A DNA stretch of 26,736 nt, from contig JBAZCJ010000006.1 in assembly GCA_041671005.1 (NCBI GenBank), positions 1-26,736 of the forward strand, read 5' to 3'. The notes beneath the pieces were generated by a model. It saw only the letters and a program-made list of their open reading frames with translations. It did no database searches and had not been told where the DNA came from. Position 1 is the stretch's first letter. Every line of letters begins with the position of its first letter. Below are positions 22,933-26,736 of the stretch, piece after piece. Source of the stretch: JACRPI01 sp041671005. Lineage in GTDB: Archaea > Nanobdellota > Nanobdellia > Woesearchaeales > DSVV01. Made by a program: the position numbers and the translations under genes.

Positions 22933-23568
22933 TTATTGATATACAGGAGTTAATCTATTATTTTCTACTCTAAGATCTACACTGTAAGGTTTATGTTTAC
23001 CTATAGCAACCATTGCCTGAGTTGCACTATTAAATGTAGCAAATCTTTGATCTAAAGGAATAGATTCAACAAGATTATCAAGCGCAACTTGAACCGCATC
23101 ATATCTATGTACATATGGTACTTGTACTCTTTGAGTCATTCTTGACTTTCCTTCTCTTTCAACAGTAACTCTTACATAAACAGGTTCCAAAACAGAAGGA
23201 TGCGCCGAATATGTTTTTGAAGCAGGAGCTTCTGTAGCTTTACAAACATCTGCTAATGTTGTTGGAGGTTCAATTACAGTACTTGTTGTTTTAGGTACAG
23301 AAGGGTTTGCATCATACACAGATGGACGATTACCATCATACAATTGTACTCTTCCTGTATGAAAATCAACTGCAAGTAGATATGATCTTACGTTATCTCC
23401 TTCACTTAATGTTACATGAGATGCTCTATATAATACAGGCATTTTTGTTCGAAGTTTGTTTAATAATCTCTCATCATGAATTCTGGTTCCGTTAGGACTT
23501 AATCTATATCCTGGTAATGTTTTTCTACTTGGTCCGTTAGGTCCTTCTACAACTACAGTTACAGTCAT
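22933..23568 (-). CDS. Hypothetical soluble protein
   Basis: A 211-residue protein with no membrane segment. It begins with strand-forming VTVVVEGPNGPSRK. Residues about 1-80 and 125-211 each read like a beta-rich repeat around a Pro/Thr linker (about 82-120); both halves share a V-x-V-x-V-E-(G/R)-x-G start, suggesting an internal duplication. No family recognised. The ATG at 23568 lies 27 nt from its TATA centre. Its Arg and Val content is higher than in neighbouring orphans. Confidence 0.66.
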   Translation of the reverse strand: MTVTVVVEGPNGPSRKTLPGYRLSPNGTRIHDERLLNKLRTKMPVLYRASHVTLSEGDNVRSYLLAVDFHTGRVQLYDGNRPSVYDANPSVPKTTSTVIEPPTTLADVCKATEAPASKTYSAHPSVLEPVYVRVTVEREGKSRMTQRVQVPYVHRYDAVQVALDNLVESIPLDQRFATFNSATQAMVAIGKHKPYSVDLRVENNRLTPVYQ

Positions 23569-23588
23569 CGTTTATCCCTCACTTATAT

Positions 23589-23599
23589 TTTATATATAT
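23589..23599 (-). promoter_or_regulatory. TATA box of the 23568 gene
   Basis: Minus-strand atatatataaa, centred about 27 nt before the ATG. Confidence 0.5.
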
Positions 23600-23652
23600 T
23601 GAAAAAAATTAAGATTTATTACTGATTTATAAACCTTTTTATAAAATTAGTT

Positions 23653-24495
23653 TTAACAATCGTGACAATGTTTACCAAAACATTTATCGTAGAAATCACA
23701 CTGGCCTGTACTATATTTGCATAACGGACCTTGTTTTAAAGGAAAATCTTCTTTCTTTGTTGTTGCTGTGTTCATATGAATAAGCTCTGCTTCAAACTTT
23801 GCATTATTAATAAGCTCTTCATCAACATCTAATAATTGTTCGCCAAATTTTAAAAAATCTATTCCTACTTTGTTTGGCATTTTTTCATGCGTTTCATGAT
23901 ACATCAAGGCATATAATCCCAATTGCAGACGATACTCTTTACTCATTTTTGGTGCTTTAGATGTTTTATAATCCATTAAAACAATTTCACCATCTTTTTC
24001 ATGAATTGCATCAATAAAACCTCGTACACCATACTTAGCCGATTTATATTCTATTTCTGTTTTTGGTGTAAGGCGCTTGAACGAATCAGGAAGAGGATAT
24101 TCTTTCATTTCTATTGCCATTTTCTTAGTGAAATTCCCATACCAATTATTGACCATATCTTTAGTTTCAATATGATAAAATTCAAGCTGCGGTGTTGTTA
24201 ATCCTAAATTATTAAGTTCTTTATTTTGTTTTCTCCACTGCTGTTCCATCATGTCATTGATGAACACTTTCATGACAAATAATGCATTATCTTCTGACAG
24301 TTTTGAAATGTCTACTTTGAAAAAATTTTCAAGAACAGAATGAACAATCTTTCCCCTAGTTAAATGAATGCTTGGTCTCCCTGGTAATTTTTCAATATAA
24401 CAATAATAATATTTTCGTGGACACTGCTTATACGTATTAATTGAACTTGGACTTTGGACTCGTGCAATATTTAATTTCTTAATTTCAGAAGTCAT
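23653..24495 (-). CDS. Cas4/RecB-like PD-(D/E)XK nuclease with Fe-S cysteines
   Basis: A 280-residue nuclease of the PDDEXK_1 superfamily. S18-INTYKQCPRKYYYCY holds C25. H52 in GKIVHS, D162 in GFIDAI, D175-x-K177 in LMDYKTSK and Q191-x3-Y195 (QLGLY) make up the complete active site. The C-terminal cluster C259, C266, C272 together with C25 matches the 4Fe-4S site of Cas4 and AddB; C277 and C280 are extra. No cas genes or repeats are nearby, so this is a solo Cas4/RecB-like exonuclease, probably for DNA repair or end resection. Its promoter has a 10-bp palindrome between TATA and start. Confidence 0.88.
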   Translation of the reverse strand: MTSEIKKLNIARVQSPSSINTYKQCPRKYYYCYIEKLPGRPSIHLTRGKIVHSVLENFFKVDISKLSEDNALFVMKVFINDMMEQQWRKQNKELNNLGLTTPQLEFYHIETKDMVNNWYGNFTKKMAIEMKEYPLPDSFKRLTPKTEIEYKSAKYGVRGFIDAIHEKDGEIVLMDYKTSKAPKMSKEYRLQLGLYALMYHETHEKMPNKVGIDFLKFGEQLLDVDEELINNAKFEAELIHMNTATTKKEDFPLKQGPLCKYSTGQCDFYDKCFGKHCHDC

Positions 24496-24506
24496 AAGAT
24501 TTCTGA

Positions 24507-24526
24507 CCTTGCAAGGCTATAAAAAG
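24507..24526 (-). promoter_or_regulatory. TATA box plus CCTTGCAAGG palindrome of the nuclease gene
   Basis: Minus-strand ctttttatag (24517-24526) is centred 27 nt before the ATG. The perfect 10-bp palindrome ccttgcaagg (24507-24516) follows immediately, where a repressor would block RNA polymerase. Confidence 0.45.
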
Positions 24527-24570
24527 GTTATTGTTTCAGAATTAGAAGTTTTGAGTAAAAGTACTGATGA

Positions 24571-25149
24571 TTAAGTTTTTAGAATTTTTCGTCTCCAGAG
24601 AAGCAAGAAAGCAAAAGATGAATTTGCAATAACCATCACAAATGGATTGAGTATTGTAATTATAGAATATGTGTTCATAGCAAATAATGTAGCGAGATAT
24701 GACAAGCTACTTAAGGCATAAAGACTTGTATTTTCCTCAGCTGGTGCAAAATATGATTTTCGAATAGTTGGAATAAAACCAAAACAGTCAATAATAGTTA
24801 TAATAATAACAGTCATTAATGGACTATTAGTTAGATACCAACAAAATAAGGAAATAGCTGCACCCCCAAGGCTTAACCAATCTAGTAAAACAATATTTTT
24901 TTCACCTTTTTTTAAAGCCATAAGAAAAATAATAAAACATGAAATTGTTGCTACGGCACTTATCCACGCACCAGGACCAGCTCCTCCACTGAGTTGGGCA
25001 GCAAATGTAATTGCAGCAATCACTGACCAAATGAGCCAGGAAAATGCATGTGGTTTTGTTATCCCTTTTATTGTGCTCTTGGTATATGGAATATAACTGA
25101 TAACTCCTACGCTTACTGCAATAATTCCTATTATTACTTTATATTCCAT
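24571..25149 (-). CDS. PQ-loop/SWEET-like membrane protein
   Basis: A 192-residue protein with about six to seven hydrophobic helices arranged as two related halves. Each opens with a proline motif: YIPYTKSTIKG (19-29) and FIPTIRKSYFAP (125-136), which correspond to the PQ-loop proline of SemiSWEET/SWEET-type transporters although Gln is replaced. TKPHAFSWLIW and GGAGPGAW in the first half match a widespread uncharacterised family in archaea and bacteria. The substrate is unknown; sugar or small-molecule transport is inference. It is divergent from the phosphoribosyltransferase-like gene and ends 75 bp upstream of the nuclease gene's ATG side. Confidence 0.72.
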   Translation of the reverse strand: MEYKVIIGIIAVSVGVISYIPYTKSTIKGITKPHAFSWLIWSVIAAITFAAQLSGGAGPGAWISAVATISCFIIFLMALKKGEKNIVLLDWLSLGGAAISLFCWYLTNSPLMTVIIITIIDCFGFIPTIRKSYFAPAEENTSLYALSSLSYLATLFAMNTYSIITILNPFVMVIANSSFAFLLLWRRKILKT

Positions 25150-25171
25150 GCACCCATAATTACCTTTTTGT

Positions 25172-25185
25172 TTATGTATGTTTCG
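25172..25185 (-). promoter_or_regulatory. BRE/TATA-like promoter of the 25149 gene
   Basis: Minus-strand cgaaa followed by catacataa, centred about 27 nt before the ATG; a weak TATA but a good BRE. Confidence 0.4.
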
Positions 25186-25214
25186 ATATGTTTTTTGGAT
25201 GTATACTTCATAAT

Positions 25215-25224
25215 CTTTTTAAAG
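25215..25224 (+). promoter_or_regulatory. TATA box deciding the start at 25246
   Basis: ctttttaaag, centred 27 nt before ATG 25246. The frame is open much further upstream, but those starts precede the transcript. Confidence 0.6.
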
Positions 25225-25245
25225 CATTCTCATAGTCCTCTTCTG

Positions 25246-26361
25246 ATGGATTATCTCGACAAAATTCCTACGCACAAAACTGATGTGCAAATGTACAAAC
25301 TTACTGGCAATGGGAGTAAATTAACACGATACATTGCCACAACTCCTGAAACACGAATAATAACTAACCAACCTGAAATATTTGGGATGACATATACCCG
25401 AGCACTGACATATGCTGTGCAAAAAACATTAGAAGCACTACCAGAAGCAGAGCAATTCAAACAATGGCCTGATTATGAAGCAAATGCAATTGTTCTTTTA
25501 AGGGGTGGCTTAAATTATGGATTGCGAAATGCATTGCGAAAAGCATATGGATATAATAAACATTCAACAACATTCATTGTTTCTCAACGCAGTAAAAATC
25601 CTGAAACAAATGAATGGAACGCAGATGTACAAACATACAAACAAATTACAATCCCTAAAGTGGTTAGTTTTTTTTTAGGTGATGTTATTGGTACAGGAAC
25701 AAGTATTAAAAAATCATTAGCTGCATTGACAAAACTGATGGAAGAAGTTAATGTACGAACAGTACGGAAATTTGTTGTGCTTACTCTTGGCTGTTCTGCA
25801 GGAGAACATGTTCTTGAAGAATATGATACCTATTTACGTAAAACATACCCCGATTATGAAGGAATGGTTGTTGTATATTTTGAAGGACGATTTACTCTTG
25901 CAACAACTGATATGAACATTAAATTAATTGATCCTGGCACTGATTTTTTACGTGTTGGTGCATTACTGGCTCCAGAATTTTTACTTATGCAATATGACCA
26001 AGTTTATTATCCATTAGAAAAATGCACAAATTATGATGCAGGCAATAGAGCATTTGATATTCTTTTATATAAACGAGAAGTACAGGAATACTGGGCAAGA
26101 ATGCTTCAGGAAGCAAACAATGGATTTACATTATATGATGCGTTACTCCAAAGATTTCCGGATCATTATGATACTAAAGAACAATTTTTTGATGAGAAAA
26201 AAAAGCAATGGAAAAATGTTTCAGAAGGATTAATTAATCAAATATGGCTTGCACATCAACAACGCTGGAATTCTCATTTTATTGAATATGCAAAAACAAC
26301 TGATGCATTAAAAAAAATATGCATGCTTCGTTTAGAAATGATACAAAATCATGAATGTTAA
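25246..26361 (+). CDS. Phosphoribosyltransferase-fold protein
   Basis: A 371-residue protein. A type I phosphoribosyltransferase core spans about 80-190: AIVLLRGGLNYGLR (81-94), like the first strand and loop of the uracil enzyme, and VSFFLGDVIGTGTSIKKSL (140-158), the PRPP-binding strand and loop. The loop has one acid (G-D-V) where most have two. A later C-terminal DAGNR (264-268) recalls the GDAGDR base-binding motif of uracil PRTs. The extra ~75-residue N-terminal and ~100-residue C-terminal parts are unlike any standard member, so substrate is unknown and a non-enzymatic role is possible. Leaderless; its stop overlaps that of the convergent partial gene in TTAA. Confidence 0.68.
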   Translation: MDYLDKIPTHKTDVQMYKLTGNGSKLTRYIATTPETRIITNQPEIFGMTYTRALTYAVQKTLEALPEAEQFKQWPDYEANAIVLLRGGLNYGLRNALRKAYGYNKHSTTFIVSQRSKNPETNEWNADVQTYKQITIPKVVSFFLGDVIGTGTSIKKSLAALTKLMEEVNVRTVRKFVVLTLGCSAGEHVLEEYDTYLRKTYPDYEGMVVVYFEGRFTLATTDMNIKLIDPGTDFLRVGALLAPEFLLMQYDQVYYPLEKCTNYDAGNRAFDILLYKREVQEYWARMLQEANNGFTLYDALLQRFPDHYDTKEQFFDEKKKQWKNVSEGLINQIWLAHQQRWNSHFIEYAKTTDALKKICMLRLEMIQNHEC

Positions 26362-26736
26362 GTTGTAATTATTTCAGAAATATCTTGCATATTTGCTATT
26401 GCATTGATTAATGGACGTGCTGGACCAACAGAAGGCATTGCTACAAATCTTTCTTCCATCCTACGAATTCCTTCAACAATCATTTGCAAGCCTTGTTCTG
26501 CTGTTTTTCTCGGCAATAATCTTAAAACTCGATCCGGATTAAAGTAAAACGTATGATCTTCTTTCCAAATTTTTAATGCATTTTTTACATCATATTCTTC
26601 TAAACCAGAATTTAAATTAACTAACTCAAAATCATCAAGAAAAATAACAGATCTCTTACCTTTAAGATATGTCCCTCTTTTTTCAGCAGATTCATTGTGA
26701 TGAACCCCATTAACCTGCATAACATCTCCAGCAAAA
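26358..26736 (-). CDS. Hypothetical protein, 5' end outside the window
   Basis: The frame is open to the window edge, so only the C-terminal ~126 residues are seen. An ATG at 26720 could start a 120-residue protein, but codons upstream of it (FAGDV) continue without a stop and read naturally. Visible are a His/Asn segment (NGVHHNES), a basic strand GKRSVIFLDD, and a helical C-terminus. No family is recognised. It meets the PRTase-like gene tail to tail with a 4-bp stop overlap. Confidence 0.6.
   Translation of the reverse strand, partial: FAGDVMQVNGVHHNESAEKRGTYLKGKRSVIFLDDFELVNLNSGLEEYDVKNALKIWKEDHTFYFNPDRVLRLLPRKTAEQGLQMIVEGIRRMEERFVAMPSVGPARPLINAIANMQDISEIITT

Noticed and set aside
23653..24495. 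CRISPR-Cas locus around the Cas4-like gene
   Set aside because: No direct-repeat/spacer array and no other cas genes are seen on either side.
24541..24575. ctgatga string as a C/D-box guide RNA
   Set aside because: The boxes overlap and no second pair at guide spacing is present.

Overview
This is an AT-rich window (GC about one third by eye) from an archaeon, most likely a DPANN lineage of the Woesearchaeota/Pacearchaeota kind. The archaeal signs are seen directly: nearly every transcription unit starts with a BRE/TATA element centred 26-29 nt before the start codon (leaderless mRNA), internal genes use GGAGGTG or GGTGG Shine-Dalgarno sites, a large surface protein carries a class III (prepilin-type) signal with KKGQ, and the housekeeping enzymes are archaeal-type. 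The DPANN placement rests on the style of the secreted orphan proteins and is inference.

Layout. 1-4035 (minus): topA, apbE (flavin transferase) and a haem-binding ferric-reductase-like membrane protein. 4274-9620 (plus): a surface/membrane block with a single-TM protein, a secreted protein, a polytopic membrane protein, a 755-residue class III signal protein and an orphan. 9621-10254: a mostly non-coding stretch that holds a 52-residue zinc-finger gene (9856-10014, minus) and, divergent from it, a strongly structured candidate RNA (10071-10160). 10255-11530: a 4Fe-4S m5U RNA methyltransferase overlapping a convergent DUF2905 gene. 11624-12417: an orphan with a long leader that holds a hairpin and a short upstream reading frame. 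12414-14623: small membrane and acidic secreted proteins. 14679-15989 (minus): mtnP-apt, a coupled purine/methylthioadenosine salvage pair. 16037-17622 (minus): a tightly coupled redox operon of cupredoxin lipoprotein, rubredoxin-like protein, Fe-S/FMN flavoprotein and a 70-residue membrane protein with a haem-like His-x13-His helix; 13-14 bp direct repeats lie upstream of its promoter. 17722-26736: a PAP2 lipid phosphatase, an orphan membrane protein, a PepN-type M1 aminopeptidase, a lipoprotein, an orphan, a solo Cas4/RecB-like Fe-S nuclease, a PQ-loop/SWEET-like membrane protein, a phosphoribosyltransferase-fold protein and a partial orphan.

How the genes fit together. Two loci point to membrane or extracytoplasmic electron transfer in a lineage usually thought of as fermentative: the ferric-reductase/ApbE pair at the left edge and the cupredoxin-rubredoxin-flavoprotein-haem operon. 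MtnP and Apt convert methylthioadenosine to adenine and then AMP. No rRNA, tRNA, insertion sequence, prophage or CRISPR array was seen. The strongest leads for new biology are the redox operon with its upstream repeats, the structured RNA at 10071-10160, and the leader with an upstream ORF at 11624-11820.
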